Assembly: GCF_016774335.1 (NCBI RefSeq)
Contig: NZ_JAETWA010000014.1
Coordinates: 220,606 to 284,605 of the forward strand
Origin: Luteimonas saliphila
GTDB taxonomy: Bacteria; Pseudomonadota; Gammaproteobacteria; Xanthomonadales; Xanthomonadaceae
Length of the DNA stretch: 64,000 bases
Direction: 5' to 3'
Part shown: positions 38,123-48,600 of the stretch, one piece after another
Position numbering within the stretch: position 1 is the first letter of the stretch
Layout of the letters: every line of letters starts with the position of its first letter
Program-made: the position numbers and the translations under genes
The notes under the pieces: model-generated
Database searches by the model: none
What the model saw: the letters and a program-made list of their open reading frames with translations, nothing else
Told to the model about the DNA's origin: nothing

Positions 38123-38728
38123 ATGGGACATGTCGGGAGGCGCGCGACGGGCGGGATCAGGATCGGACTGGGCGCTGCGGCCCTGGCTTTGCTGACGGGC
38201 TGCGTCGGCTATGGCTATCCCTCCGGTGGCTGCGGGGGCGGCTGTCCGGGTGCGGGAGGCTATCCCGGCGACGGCTATCCGGGGGGCGGATACGGTCATG
38301 GATCGGGTTCCACCGTGCGCTGCGAGTCGGACGAAGGCCGGACCCGCCATTGCCGCGTCGATACCCGGGGTGGCGTGTCCATCACACGCCAGCTCTCGCG
38401 CACCGCATGCGTGCAGGGCCGCAACTGGGGTTGGGATGACAGGGGCGTCTGGGTATCGCAGGGGTGTCGCGCCGAGTTCGTGACCGATCGTGGTGGCGGC
38501 GGATACGCGCCCGGCTATCCGTCGGGTCCCGGCGCCGGCTACGGGCAGGTCGTGCGCTGCGAATCCGACCGTGGGCGGCATCGCCGCTGCGACGTGCAGG
38601 TCGGCCGCGGCGTCGATCTGGTCCGCCAGTTGTCCGAGACGCGCTGCGTGCGCGGGCAGAACTGGGGCTGGGATCGTGGCGGGATCTGGGTCGATGCGGG
38701 TTGCCGCGCGGAGTTCCGCGTGCGCTGA
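38123..38728 (+). CDS. DUF3011-containing lipoprotein
   Basis: This 201-residue secreted protein has a signal region ending LALLTGC, putting a probable lipidated Cys at residue 27. A Gly/Tyr/Pro-rich linker follows. It carries two DUF3011-like repeats of about 50 residues, each with a VRCESD start, a basic Cys-containing segment, a RQLS block, an NWGWD block and a GCRAEF end. The two repeats are about 50% identical, so the gene arose by internal duplication. DUF3011 has no established function; the even Cys count suggests disulfides in the periplasm. Confidence 0.85.
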   Translation: MGHVGRRATGGIRIGLGAAALALLTGCVGYGYPSGGCGGGCPGAGGYPGDGYPGGGYGHGSGSTVRCESDEGRTRHCRVDTRGGVSITRQLSRTACVQGRNWGWDDRGVWVSQGCRAEFVTDRGGGGYAPGYPSGPGAGYGQVVRCESDRGRHRRCDVQVGRGVDLVRQLSETRCVRGQNWGWDRGGIWVDAGCRAEFRVR

Positions 38729-38768
38729 GGCATGCCAGTGGCGATGCGGCGCCAGTAGAATCGGCGCC

Positions 38769-39839
38769 ATGACCGACGCCATCGACTACGCACGCTACGA
38801 CCGCATCCGTCCGATCCGCTGGACAGGCGAGACGCTGGAACTGCTCGACCAGCGCAAGCTGCCGTTCGTCGTCGAATACCTGGCCTGTACCAGCAGCGAC
38901 GCGGTCGCCGATGCGATCCACTCGTTGTCCGTGCGCGGCGCCCCCGCAATCGGGATCTCCGCGGCCTGGGGCGCGGTGCTGGCCGCCCGCGCGATCGACG
39001 CGACCGATGCCGCCGATGCCGCTGCACGCCTGGAACCCGCGCTGCAGCGGCTCAGCGCCGCGCGACCGACCGCTGTGAACCTCGCATGGGCGCTGGCGCG
39101 GATGCGCGCGGCCCTGCTGCGCGCGCAGGCGGGCGAAGGCATGGACTGGCGCGCGGCGCTCGAGGCGGAGGCGCTGGCGATCGAAACCGAGGACCTGGCC
39201 GCGAACCGCAACATGGGCATGCTCGGCGCCTCGCTGATCGCGCCCGGCAGCGGCGTGCTGACCCACTGCAATACCGGATCGCTGGCGACCGCCGGCTTCG
39301 GCACCGCGCTGGGCGTGATCCGCGCCGGCGTCGCGCAGGGCCACATCGAGCGCGTGTACGCCGGCGAGACGCGGCCCTGGCAGCAGGGCGCGCGCCTGAC
39401 CGCGTGGGAGCTGATGCAGGACGGCATCCCCGCCACCCTGATCGCCGATTCCGCCGCCGCCCACCTGATGAAGACCGGCGTGGTGCAGTGGGTGGTGGTC
39501 GGCGCCGATCGGATCTGCGCCAACGGCGACACCGCCAACAAGATCGGCACCTACCAGCTCGCCATCGCCGCGCGCCACCACGGCACCAGGTTCATGGTGG
39601 TGGCGCCGTCCTCGACCGTCGACATGGAGACCGCCTCGGGCGAACTGATCGAGATCGAGGAGCGCGACCCGGCCGAGCTGTACGGCATCGGCGGCACCCG
39701 CACCGTGGCCGAGGGGGTGCCGGCGTGGAACCCGGTGTTCGACGTGACGCCGGCCGGCCTGATCGACGCGATCGTCACCGAGAAGGGCATCGTCGAGAAC
39801 CCGGACACGACTTCGATGCGGGCGCTGTTCGGCGGCTGA
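38769..39839 (+). CDS. mtnA: S-methyl-5-thioribose-1-phosphate isomerase
   Basis: This 356-residue enzyme of the eIF-2B alpha/beta/delta-like family isomerises methylthioribose 1-phosphate to the ribulose form in methionine salvage. The sequences [33 protein letters not shown] (catalytic Cys), [21 protein letters not shown] (catalytic Asp) and [20 protein letters not shown] are family hallmarks. The ATG at 38769 gives a normal-length protein; the open frame extends upstream through an unrelated gene. It lies just upstream of gyrA, as in other xanthomonads. No other salvage gene is in the window. Confidence 0.95.
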   Translation: MTDAIDYARYDRIRPIRWTGETLELLDQRKLPFVVEYLACTSSDAVADAIHSLSVRGAPAIGISAAWGAVLAARAIDATDAADAAARLEPALQRLSAARPTAVNLAWALARMRAALLRAQAGEGMDWRAALEAEALAIETEDLAANRNMGMLGASLIAPGSGVLTHCNTGSLATAGFGTALGVIRAGVAQGHIERVYAGETRPWQQGARLTAWELMQDGIPATLIADSAAAHLMKTGVVQWVVVGADRICANGDTANKIGTYQLAIAARHHGTRFMVVAPSSTVDMETASGELIEIEERDPAELYGIGGTRTVAEGVPAWNPVFDVTPAGLIDAIVTEKGIVENPDTTSMRALFGG

Positions 39840-39858
39840 CACGCCACCGCCTGGCGTG
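39840..39858 (+). terminator. Hairpin immediately after mtnA
   Basis: CACGCCA and TGGCGTG form a perfect 7-bp stem with a 5-nt loop directly after the mtnA stop codon. There is no T-tract, but the position fits a terminator. Confidence 0.45.
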
Positions 39859-40193
39859 GGCTTGCGCCAGTCGAAGTCCGACGCGTGCGAGAAAGGGAGT
39901 GTCGGGCCGCCGCGGACGCGCTCCATCGACCCGCGTCAGGTCTCGGCATCGCTCCGGCGGACCGCCGCGCTTGCAGGCGCCCCGCAAGCAGCGCGCCCGG
40001 CGCCGCCTGGAACCCGGGTGACCGCCTTGCAAGTGCTTGTTTCTGCGCGGGAAAATAGTGGCGGACGAGGGCCCCGCGTGGTACCATTCGGACACTGTTT
40101 ACGGCGGGGTCGAAAGGCTCCGCCGCCCTGTTTCCGGACCCCGGCGCGGATCGCGCGCGGAGGCGCCCGCTCCACGAGGATGCAAGCAATTCG
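39859..40193 (+). promoter_or_regulatory. gyrA upstream region
   Basis: This 335-bp region has no gene. It contains a hairpin (CGGCGG 40102-40107 with CCGCCG 40120-40125) followed by CCTGTTT. The less GC-rich stretch around 40026-40060 (TTGCAA and GGGAAAATAG) is the best promoter candidate. A 5-codon frame (MQAIR, 40180-40197) ends as ATGA over the gyrA start codon. gyrA lacks a well-spaced ribosome site, so coupling is conceivable but unproven. Confidence 0.4.
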
Positions 40194-42803
40194 ATGACCG
40201 ATCTCGCGCAGGAAATCATCCCGGTCAACCTCGAAGACGAAATGCGCCGCAGCTACCTCGATTACGCCATGAGCGTGATCGTCGGCCGCGCGCTGCCCGA
40301 CGTCCGCGATGGCCTCAAGCCCGTGCACCGCCGCGTGCTGCACGCGATGAACGAGCTGGGCGCGCACAGCAACAAGCCCTATTACAAGTCGGCGCGCATC
40401 GTCGGCGACGTGATCGGCAAGTACCACCCGCACGGCGACCAGTCGGTGTACGACACCCTGGTGCGCATGGCGCAGCCGTTCTCGCTGCGCTACCTGCTGG
40501 TCGACGGCCAGGGCAACTTCGGTTCGGTCGACGGCGACTCCGCCGCGGCGATGCGTTACACCGAGGCGCGCATGGCGCGCCTGACCCACGAGCTGATGGC
40601 CGACATCGACAAGGAAACCGTCGATTTCACCCCCAACTACGACGAGAAGGAACTCGAGCCGTCGGTGATGCCGACGCGCTTCCCGAACCTGCTGGTCAAC
40701 GGCTCGGCCGGCATCGCGGTGGGCATGGCCACCAATATCCCGCCGCACAACCTGGGCGAGGTGGTCGATGCGCTGATCGCGATGATCGACAACCCCGAGA
40801 TCGACATCGACGGATTGATGGAATACATCCCCGGGCCGGATTTCCCCACCGGCGGCATCATCAACGGCGTCGGCGGCATCCACCTGGCGTACCGCACCGG
40901 CCGTGGCCGCGTGCGCATCCGCGCCAAGTGCGACGTGGAAGTGGCCGACAACGGCCGCGAGTCGATCATCGTCACCGAGATTCCCTACCAGGTGAACAAG
41001 GCGCGGCTGATCGAGAAGATCGCCGAGCTGGTGAAGGAGAAGAAGCTCGACGGCATCAGCGAACTGCGCGACGAGTCCGACAAGGACGGCATGCGCATCT
41101 ACATCGAGATCAAGCGCGGCGACTCGGCCGAGGTGGTGCTCAACAACCTCTACGCCCAAACCCAGCTCGAATCTGTGTTCGGCATCAACATGGTGGCGCT
41201 GGTCGACGGTCGCCCGCAGTTGCTCAACCTGCGGCAGATCCTCGAGGCCTTCGTCCGCCATCGCCGCGAGGTGGTCACGCGCAGGACGATCTTCGAGCTG
41301 CGCAAGGCGCGCAACCGCGCCCATATCCTCGAGGGCCTGACGGTCGCGCTCGCCAACATCGACGAGATGATCGAGCTGATCAAGACCTCGGACAATCCGC
41401 AGATCGCGCGCGAGCGCATGCTCGCGCGGCTGTGGCAGCCGGGGCTGGTCGGCGCCCTGCTCGGCGCGGCCGGCGCCGAGGCCTCGCGTCCGGAAGACCT
41501 GCCGGCGGGCGTCGGGCTGCTCGCCGACGGCTACCAGCTCACCGAGCAGCAGGCCCAGCAGATCCTCGAGATGCGCCTGCACCGCCTGACCGGGCTGGAG
41601 CAGGAGAAGCTGACCGAGGAATACCGCCAGTTGCTGGAGGCGATCCGCGGCCTGATCGAGATCCTCGAGGATCCGGAAGTGCTGCTGGAGGTCATCCGCA
41701 CCGAACTGCGCAACGTCAAGGAAGAGTTCGGCGACGCGCGCCGCAGCGAGATCCGCGCCAGCGAGGAGGACCTCGACATCCTCGACCTGATCGCGCCGGA
41801 AGACGTGGTGGTCACGCTGTCGCATGCCGGCTACGCCAAGCGCCAGCCGGTGACCGCCTACCGCGCGCAGAAGCGCGGCGGGCGCGGGCGCAACGCGGCT
41901 GCGACCAAGGACGAGGATTTCATCGACCAGCTGTGGCTGGTCAACACCCACGACACCCTGCTCACCTTCACCAGCGCCGGCCGCGTGTTCTGGCTGCCGG
42001 TGCACCAGTTGCCCGACGCCGGGCCGAACGCGCGCGGCCGCCCGATCATCAACTGGATCGCGCTGGAGGAGGGCGAGAAGGTGCAGGCGGTGGTGCCGGT
42101 GCGTGAGTACGCGGCCGACAAGTTCGTGTTCTTCGCGACCCGCCACGGCACGGTCAAGAAGACGCCGCTGACCGAATTCGCCTACCGGCTGGCGCGCGGC
42201 AAGATCGCGATCAACCTCGACCAGGGCGACGCGCTGGTCAATGCCGCGCTGACCGACGGCAGCCGCGACATCATGCTGTTCGCCAGCAACGGCAAGGCGG
42301 TGCGTTTCGACGAGGGCTCGGTGCGGGCCATGGGCCGCACCGCCACCGGCGTGCGCGGCATCCGCCTGGCCGCGGGCGAGGAGGTGCGCAGCCTGGTGGT
42401 GGTCGACGGCCCGGGCGACGTCCTCACCGCCAGCGAGCGCGGCTACGGCAAGCGCACCCCGCTCGACGAGTATCCGAAGAAGGGCCGCGGCACCCAGGGC
42501 GTGATCGCGCTGCAGACCACCGCCCGCAACGGCAGGCTGGTGGGCGCGATCCAGCTGTCCGACCACCACGAGGTACTGCTGATCTCCGATGGCGGCACCC
42601 TGGTGCGCACGCGCGCGGCGGAGATCTCGCAGGTGGGCCGCAATACCCAGGGCGTGACCCTGATCCGCCTGGCGGCGGACGAGAGCCTGCAGGCGATCGA
42701 ACGCGTGGACGCGTCGCTCGACACGGACAACCCGGTCCACACCGCCGATGATGTCCTCGGCGACGGGTCCGGGGCGATGGACGGAGCCGACGTGCACGCC
42801 TGA
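40194..42803 (+). CDS. gyrA: DNA gyrase subunit A
   Basis: This 869-residue subunit breaks and rejoins DNA in the gyrase tetramer, introducing negative supercoils. The catalytic Tyr122 is in [11 protein letters not shown]. The C-terminal beta-pinwheel has the GyrA box as QKRGGRG. The quinolone-determining stretch reads [10 protein letters not shown], so position 83 is Gln instead of the Ser of E. coli, while Asp87 is kept. This Gln83 is known in wild-type Stenotrophomonas and Xanthomonas and supports the taxonomic placement. Length is normal. The next gene downstream is convergent. Confidence 0.98.
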   Translation: MTDLAQEIIPVNLEDEMRRSYLDYAMSVIVGRALPDVRDGLKPVHRRVLHAMNELGAHSNKPYYKSARIVGDVIGKYHPHGDQSVYDTLVRMAQPFSLRYLLVDGQGNFGSVDGDSAAAMRYTEARMARLTHELMADIDKETVDFTPNYDEKELEPSVMPTRFPNLLVNGSAGIAVGMATNIPPHNLGEVVDALIAMIDNPEIDIDGLMEYIPGPDFPTGGIINGVGGIHLAYRTGRGRVRIRAKCDVEVADNGRESIIVTEIPYQVNKARLIEKIAELVKEKKLDGISELRDESDKDGMRIYIEIKRGDSAEVVLNNLYAQTQLESVFGINMVALVDGRPQLLNLRQILEAFVRHRREVVTRRTIFELRKARNRAHILEGLTVALANIDEMIELIKTSDNPQIARERMLARLWQPGLVGALLGAAGAEASRPEDLPAGVGLLADGYQLTEQQAQQILEMRLHRLTGLEQEKLTEEYRQLLEAIRGLIEILEDPEVLLEVIRTELRNVKEEFGDARRSEIRASEEDLDILDLIAPEDVVVTLSHAGYAKRQPVTAYRAQKRGGRGRNAAATKDEDFIDQLWLVNTHDTLLTFTSAGRVFWLPVHQLPDAGPNARGRPIINWIALEEGEKVQAVVPVREYAADKFVFFATRHGTVKKTPLTEFAYRLARGKIAINLDQGDALVNAALTDGSRDIMLFASNGKAVRFDEGSVRAMGRTATGVRGIRLAAGEEVRSLVVVDGPGDVLTASERGYGKRTPLDEYPKKGRGTQGVIALQTTARNGRLVGAIQLSDHHEVLLISDGGTLVRTRAAEISQVGRNTQGVTLIRLAADESLQAIERVDASLDTDNPVHTADDVLGDGSGAMDGADVHA

Positions 42804-43023
42804 GCGGCCCGGCTTCCCGCAGGCGGGACGTGATCGCCCGTGGGCCCAGGACGTGGTTGCGGCTCCGCCCGCTGTGCGGGCCCACCGTGAGGGGAGGTCG
42901 CGCCGGAAGGGATTCCGGCACGGGGAGGCACCTGCGGTGGCGAGGGTCGGAGGTGGGTCGGCAAGCCTTGCCGGAACCGTTCGCCCGCTGCGGGTCCTCA
43001 CAGACCGCCCGGTCGAACGGACG
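42804..43023. terminator. Convergent gap after gyrA with GC-rich hairpins
   Basis: Between gyrA and a minus-strand gene are two short perfect hairpins: GCCCGC/GCGGGC (42867-42881) and CCGGAA/TTCCGG (42903-42918). Neither has a T-tract. They may terminate transcription from one or both sides. Confidence 0.4.
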
Positions 43024-43719
43024 CTAGTCGTCGCCCAACGCGGTTCGCGCCAGCTCACGCACCAGACGATCCGGATCCTCGCGCAAAGGCAGCGCGTGTG
43101 CGCGCTGCGCGCCATCGCCCGCCAGGTCTCCCCCGGCGTGCAGGGCGTGCAGGGCCTGGAAACGTACCTGGGGAGCCGGATCCGCCAGCCGGGCGAGCAG
43201 CGCTGCCCGGATTGCATCGTCGCGCAACGGGGCAGCGGAGCGGGTCGCTTCCAGGCGCACGCTTTCCTCTTCGTCCGACATGGCCTCGGCCAGTGCCACG
43301 GATATTTCGGGGGGCAGCGTGGCGCGGCCTTCCGCGGCCAAGGTCAGTTGGCCGAGCAGCGCGACCGCCGCGGCCCGGATGCCGGGGCGTTCGTGTCTCG
43401 ATAGCTCGGCCAGTGGTCCGGCGAGGGCGAGATCGTCCGGCCTGACCTCGCCCTGCAGCCGTGCCAGCGAGGCGGACGCGCGCAGTTCGGCGAGCTCGGG
43501 GTCGGGGGGCAGCGCGGCGAGCGTCTCGTAGGCGGCACGTAGCGGGGTGGCTTGGGTGTGCATGGGCTCTGCGGCCTGCGGGGGTTCCGGGTCGGGCGTG
43601 GATTGCGGTGGTGCCCCGCACGCGGTCAGCGCCAGGACGAGTATGCCGATCGCCAGCGTGCGCCGGGGCTTATCGAAGTGGACGACGACGCAGCGCGGTG
43701 GGGGCTTGGCAGGCGACAT
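43024..43719 (-). CDS. HEAT-repeat lipoprotein of unknown function
   Basis: This 231-residue protein starts with a signal sequence and lipobox LALTAC (Cys34), then a Pro/Gln/Ala linker. About four helical repeats follow in which Ala/Leu pairs recur (GIRAAAVALLGQLTLAAEG, SVRLEATRSAAPLRDDAIRAALLARL, QVRFQALHALHAGGD). These resemble HEAT or PBS-lyase-like repeats, which usually mediate protein binding. The start at 43719 is chosen by the signal sequence; 43737 is an alternative ATG. It is the last of three minus-strand genes, but no function can be assigned. Confidence 0.75.
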   Translation of the reverse strand: MSPAKPPPRCVVVHFDKPRRTLAIGILVLALTACGAPPQSTPDPEPPQAAEPMHTQATPLRAAYETLAALPPDPELAELRASASLARLQGEVRPDDLALAGPLAELSRHERPGIRAAAVALLGQLTLAAEGRATLPPEISVALAEAMSDEEESVRLEATRSAAPLRDDAIRAALLARLADPAPQVRFQALHALHAGGDLAGDGAQRAHALPLREDPDRLVRELARTALGDD

Positions 43720-43766
43720 GCCCTGATTGTGCCGCATGCCGGCCGGACAGGCGCGGTCTGCTGTGG

Positions 43767-44411
43767 TCACGCCGGCTCGAAAGTCCGGATCGCGACCGCG
43801 AGGCGCCCGCCCTCTGCCTGCAGCGCGTCCGCCAGCGCGCGGAGACGGACGCAGGCTGCCACCATCGACTGCGTCGCCAGCGCGTAGGCGGGGTCGCGGG
43901 CCGGCCCGCCGGACCAACCGCCTTCCGTGAACGCGTCAAGCGGCACCACTTCCACTGCGGGCCCGGTGCTTTCCCAGCGGCTGCGCCTCCATTCCAGCAC
44001 GACGCAGTCCTCGCGCTCGTGCACGGGCGCCGAGCCTGGACCGAAGTACAGGCGGGTGCGATGCCAGCGCAGCATCGATTGCGCCGCTTCCAGCATGGCC
44101 TGGACCGCGGGTGCGACGCGGCGGACCGGTTCGGGAAGGGAGTCGGCGAGATCGTGGTCGATCTCCACTCCGAGCAATTCACCTGCGTGGTAGAAGCGCG
44201 CCGACGGTTCGTCGGGCAGGCGCAGCCACAGGTTGATCCGCTGGCGATCGGTCGCCGCCGATCCGAACGCACTCCACAATGCGGCATCCGGCGCTTGCGG
44301 CGAGCGGCGCCGGGCCTCACGGCTTGCGTCGAGCCGCAGGACCGAGAGCGGCGACAGCGTGTCGGTCCCCGCCTCGCGGGCCGACGCGGGGGCGGACTCA
44401 GCGCTGGCCAT
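43767..44411 (-). CDS. Hypothetical protein, second gene of a two-gene unit
   Basis: This predicted protein has 214 residues and no signal peptide or membrane segment. After a low-complexity Ala/Ser/Pro-rich N-terminus it has an alpha/beta-looking region (RQRINLWLRLPDEPSARFY, then RTRLYFGPGSAPVHEREDCVVLEWRR) and a helical Ala-rich C-terminus. The ATG at 44411 overlaps the upstream gene by 14 bp, indicating coupling. I do not recognise the family. Because it follows a protein with a possible membrane-inserting segment, an immunity or chaperone role is conceivable but unsupported. Confidence 0.6.
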   Translation of the reverse strand: MASAESAPASAREAGTDTLSPLSVLRLDASREARRRSPQAPDAALWSAFGSAATDRQRINLWLRLPDEPSARFYHAGELLGVEIDHDLADSLPEPVRRVAPAVQAMLEAAQSMLRWHRTRLYFGPGSAPVHEREDCVVLEWRRSRWESTGPAVEVVPLDAFTEGGWSGGPARDPAYALATQSMVAACVRLRALADALQAEGGRLAVAIRTFEPA

Positions 44412-45438
44412 TGGCGAGGATCGTGGTGTTGGTCCAGTCGATCGCGTTGCCGACATCGCTGCTGGTCCAGCCTTCCGGCGGGTGCTGCAACCATTGCAAC
44501 TGGATCTCGGCCTGCACCCGGTTGGCGACCTCTTCGAAATCGCGCGGCGGGTTCGCGCCCTGGTAGACGCTGTTCAAGGCGGAAATGCCTGCAGCGGCCG
44601 CCACGCCCCATGGGCCGAAGCCCGCGGCGATCGTGCCGGTCACGCCGGCGAGACCGTTGATGATCGAGTTCCGGGTGGCGTCGGAAGCGTTGATCGCGTC
44701 GAAGTGCTTGAGCATGCCGGAGATCAGCACGCCATTGAACGCACCTGCGTTCTCCGGCGTGAACGGCATCGAGCACCCGACTTCCGCGATCAGCTGCTCG
44801 ACCGCGTCGACCACCGCCTGTGGATCGTCGCCTGCGTTCTTGTCCAGATAGATTTGCACCAGGTCGCCGAGCGCATCGAGTTCGCCGGTCTCGTAGCCGG
44901 CCTTGCTGCCGTCCCAGTAATCCGCGCTGGCGCTCATCTCGCGCATGATCAGCGTCATGTTCTCGGCGGTGAGGACCCGCGAGCCATTGCCGGTCAGGTA
45001 ATCGAGCACGTGTTCGGGCGCAGCCGCGAACGCTTTCGCGAATGCCACCGAATCGCCGCTGGCCCAAGCCATCGCGGCGATCGCCGTCGCGCCATTGAGT
45101 TCTGTGTTCCTGCCGTTCACGGACACACTGAAGTCCCGCCCGGCCATCCAGGTATCCATGAACCCGTTGAGGTTGCTCGGAGACAGGTCCTTGAGCATCT
45201 CGGGGGTGATGCGGTTGAGGTGCAGGACGTTGCCTTCCATGGCCGCGCCGAGGGACGTGTTGGCCCAGCTGTCGCCCTTGTCGCCCATGTCGATGGTGGC
45301 ATCGTCGCCCACGAACTGGAGACTGGCGATCTCGCCGTCCTCGACGGTGTGGGTGTCCGACCCGGGCCGGCACTCGGCCACGTCCTGCGGGTGCTGTGTG
45401 TAGCCGGTGCGGAGCTGGGTATCGAGGTCTGTGCTCAC
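44398..45438 (-). CDS. Hypothetical protein with a C-terminal Gly/Ala-rich hydrophobic segment
   Basis: This predicted protein has 346 residues; the GTG start at 45438 has GAGGA seven bases upstream. It is mainly helical and acidic, without a signal peptide. A Gly/Ala-rich hydrophobic stretch (IINGLAGVTGTIAAGFGPW and on, about residues 258-293) could insert into a membrane, much as in some pore-forming or secreted effector proteins. The upstream half contains NGF-, NRIT- and NGS-type loops but no known catalytic motif. It is divergent from the alpha-2-macroglobulin gene and overlaps the next minus-strand gene. I do not recognise the family. Confidence 0.65.
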   Translation of the reverse strand: MSTDLDTQLRTGYTQHPQDVAECRPGSDTHTVEDGEIASLQFVGDDATIDMGDKGDSWANTSLGAAMEGNVLHLNRITPEMLKDLSPSNLNGFMDTWMAGRDFSVSVNGRNTELNGATAIAAMAWASGDSVAFAKAFAAAPEHVLDYLTGNGSRVLTAENMTLIMREMSASADYWDGSKAGYETGELDALGDLVQIYLDKNAGDDPQAVVDAVEQLIAEVGCSMPFTPENAGAFNGVLISGMLKHFDAINASDATRNSIINGLAGVTGTIAAGFGPWGVAAAAGISALNSVYQGANPPRDFEEVANRVQAEIQLQWLQHPPEGWTSSDVGNAIDWTNTTILANGQR

Positions 45439-45639
45439 GGGACGTCCTCGTTCATCGCCTTGTCGTGTACGCGACCGCCGCCTGACGGTGCCTTCTCGAG
45501 CGGCAGTGTCCCGCACCGTTCCGGCCCGCGACAGTCCGGGGCTACCCTAGGTCCCGGACGGACCCCCGCGACGGCCGTGGCCGCTGGCCTCCGCGCGAGA
45601 TGTCGGCGGCCGCACCTGCCCCGGCGGGGTGCCACTGCC

Positions 45640-45645
45640 TATACT
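45640..45645 (+). promoter_or_regulatory. Possible -10 box of the alpha-2-macroglobulin gene
   Basis: TATACT lies 27 bp before the start codon in the 234-bp divergent gap, followed by a GGGGGGA ribosome site. No clear -35 is seen. The same TATACT occurs before smc. Confidence 0.35.
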
Positions 45646-45672
45646 GATAGCGACCAACGCACCGGGGGGAAC

Positions 45673-48600
45673 ATGGGACTTGCAGCGCGCTTCGGGATGC
45701 GGGCGGGGGGGCGTGTGGCCCGCTGTCTCGCGCTGTTGGGCCTCCTGGCTGTTGCAGCGGCAGGCTGCCAGCGCAACGACTCCGGCCAGTTGCCAGCGGT
45801 CAGCGGCGAAGCGATCCGGGGCGAGCGCGATGCGGTCGAGGGGTTCGGTCTGGTCCGCGCCTGGCCGGACCAGTCCAGTCAATCGCTGGCGATCGCGCTG
45901 GAGTTCTCCCGGCCGCTGGTCGGCACCCAGGACTTCGACAAGCTGGTCACCTTCGCCGAGCCCGTCGCCGAACCGAGCGGCTGGACCCTGTCCGAGGACG
46001 GCAGGATCCTGCGCTATCCGCACGTCGAGGCGGACGCCCATTACACCCTGCGCATTTCCGGTGAGCTGACCGCGGCCGACGGCAGCAAGCTCGGCCAGGA
46101 CCGCGAGGAGAAGGTGTACACCGGCGAACTCGATCCGGTCGTGGGCTTCGCCTCGCAGGGCAGCGTGCTGCCGGCGAAGGAGTCGCGCGGCCTGCCGGTG
46201 GTGTCGGTCAACGTCGCGGAAGTCGACGTCGAGTTCCTGCGGCTGAAGGAGTCGTCGCTGCCGAAGTTCTTCGCCGAGTACCAGCGCGGTGGGCGCCGCG
46301 GCAGCTGGGAGCTCGACAGTCGCTGGGGCGACAAGGCGCCGATGTCGCAGCTGGCCGAGCCGGTCTACGTCAATCGTTTCGTGCTCGGCGGCGAGCGCAA
46401 CGAACGGGTGCTGACCTACCTGCCGCTGCAGGACATCGCCGAGCTGCAGCAGCCGGGCCTGTATTTCGCGGTGATGAAGAAGGCCGGTTCGTTCCAGGAC
46501 CAGTTCGAGACCGCCTTCTTCACCGTCAGCGACATCGGCCTGCACGCGCGCGCCTACAAGGACAAGCTGTTCGTCCATACCGCCTCGCTACGCGACGGCA
46601 ACGCGCTCGGCAGCGCCGAATTGCGGATCCTCGATGCGCGCGGCGAGACGATCTACAAGGCCAGTACCGACGCCAACGGCAATGCCCTGGTCGACTACAC
46701 GCTGGACGCCGCGCACGTACTGGTCGCCAGCCGCGGCAACGACGTCTCGATGCTGCCGTTCAACCAGCCGGCGCTGGACCTGTCCGAGTTCGCGGTATCG
46801 GGTCGCGAGAACGCCTGGTTCGACGTGTTCGCCTGGTCCGGCCGCGACCTGTACCGGCCGGGCGAGACCGTGCGCGTGTCGGCGCTGCTGCGCGACAACG
46901 ACGGCAAACCGGTGGTGGCGAAGGACGGCAAGGCGCAGACGTTGTTCGCGCGCCTCAAACGGCCCGACGGCAAGACCTTCTTCGAGACCCGGTTGCAACC
47001 GGGCGCGCTCGGATACTTCGGCTTCGAGAAGGTAGTGCCGGTGGATGCGCCGACCGGTCGCTGGCAGGTCGAGTTCCGCACCGACCCCTCCAGCAAGGAG
47101 GCGGTGCAGGGCATGACTCTGCGCATCGAGGAGTTCCTCCCGGAGAGGATGAAGCTCGACCTCGAGTCCGCCGAGGCCGTGCTCAGACCCGGACAGCCGC
47201 TGAAGCTGCAGGCCATCGGCGCCTATCTCTACGGCGCGCCGGCATCGGGCAACCGCTTCACCGCGAAGCTCGCGGTCGCGGTGGAACAGCATCCGCTCGA
47301 GGGAATGCCCGGCTGGTTCTTCGGCGATCCCACGGTGGCGTTGCCGCGGGAAGCGAAGGACGTCGTCGACGCGACGCTCGATGCGCAGGGACGCCTCGCG
47401 CAGGACATCGCGCTGCCCGAAGAGGTGAAGGCGACCACGCCGGTCGCCGCGGTGGTGTCGGGCAGCCTGTACGAGACCGGTGGCCGCAGCGTCAACCGCA
47501 CGCTCAAGCGTGTGTTGTGGCCCGCGGAGGCGCTGGTCGGCGTGCGCCCGCAGTTCGACGACAAGGACGGCGCGGATGCCAATGCCAACCCCGGCTTCGA
47601 GCTGTTGCGCGTGGGCAGCGACGGCAAGCCGCGCCCGGGCAAGGGCCTGCAGGTCACCCTGGTGCGCGAGCACCGGGACTACCACTGGCGTCATGACGAG
47701 GACAGCGGCTGGGACTACGAGTACAGCAGCCGCTTCGAGAACGTCGAGACGCGTACCGTCGACGTCGGCGAGACCGCGACGCGCCTGAATTTTCCGGTGG
47801 AGTGGGGCGAGTACCGCGTCGACGTGCTCGATCCGGCCACTAAGCTGGTCACCCGCTATCCGTTCCGCGCCGGCTGGAGCTGGGGCGACGAGAACCGTGG
47901 CCTCGATGCGCGCCCGGACAAGGTCAAGCTCTCGTTCGACAAGACCGCCTACCGCGCCGGCGACAGGCTGCGGGTCACGCTCACGCCGCCGCACCCGGGC
48001 CACGGCCTGCTGATGGTCGAGAGCGACCGCATGCTTTACGTGCAGGCGATCGAGGCTAAGGCAGGCGGCAACAGCTTCGAAATCCCGGTGACGGCCGACT
48101 GGGAGCGCCACGACGTCTACGTCACCGCACTGGTGTTCCGCGGCGGCAGCGCGGCCAGCAAGGTTACGCCGGCACGTGCGGTAGGCGTGGCGCACGTGCC
48201 GATGGACCGCCGCGATCGACGCATCGCCGTCGGCCTGAAGGCGCCGGAACGCATGCGGCCCGAAGGCCCGCTGCAGGTGGTGTTGAGTGCGCCGCAGCTC
48301 GCGGGCAAGGAAGCGTACGCCACGGTGGCGGCGGTCGATGTCGGCATCCTCAACATCACCCGTTATCCGGTGCCCGACGCGCGCAGGCACTTCTTCGCGC
48401 AACGCCGGCTCGGCGTCGACGCCTGGGACATCTATGGCCGCGTGATCGAGAGCCACGAGGGCGGCACCGCACGGCTGCGTTTCGGCGGCGACGTGGCGCT
48501 GGCGGCGCTGCCGCAGGCCAGGCGACCGACCGCACGGGTGCAGACGGTCGACCTGTTCGCAGGTCCGGTCAAGCTCGATGCGCAGGGCAACGCGAAGCTC

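Noticed and set aside
44233..45672. Upstream extension of the alpha-2-macroglobulin frame
   Set aside because: The extension is antisense to two minus-strand genes and lacks homology. A signal peptide with lipobox and a ribosome site fix the start at 45673.
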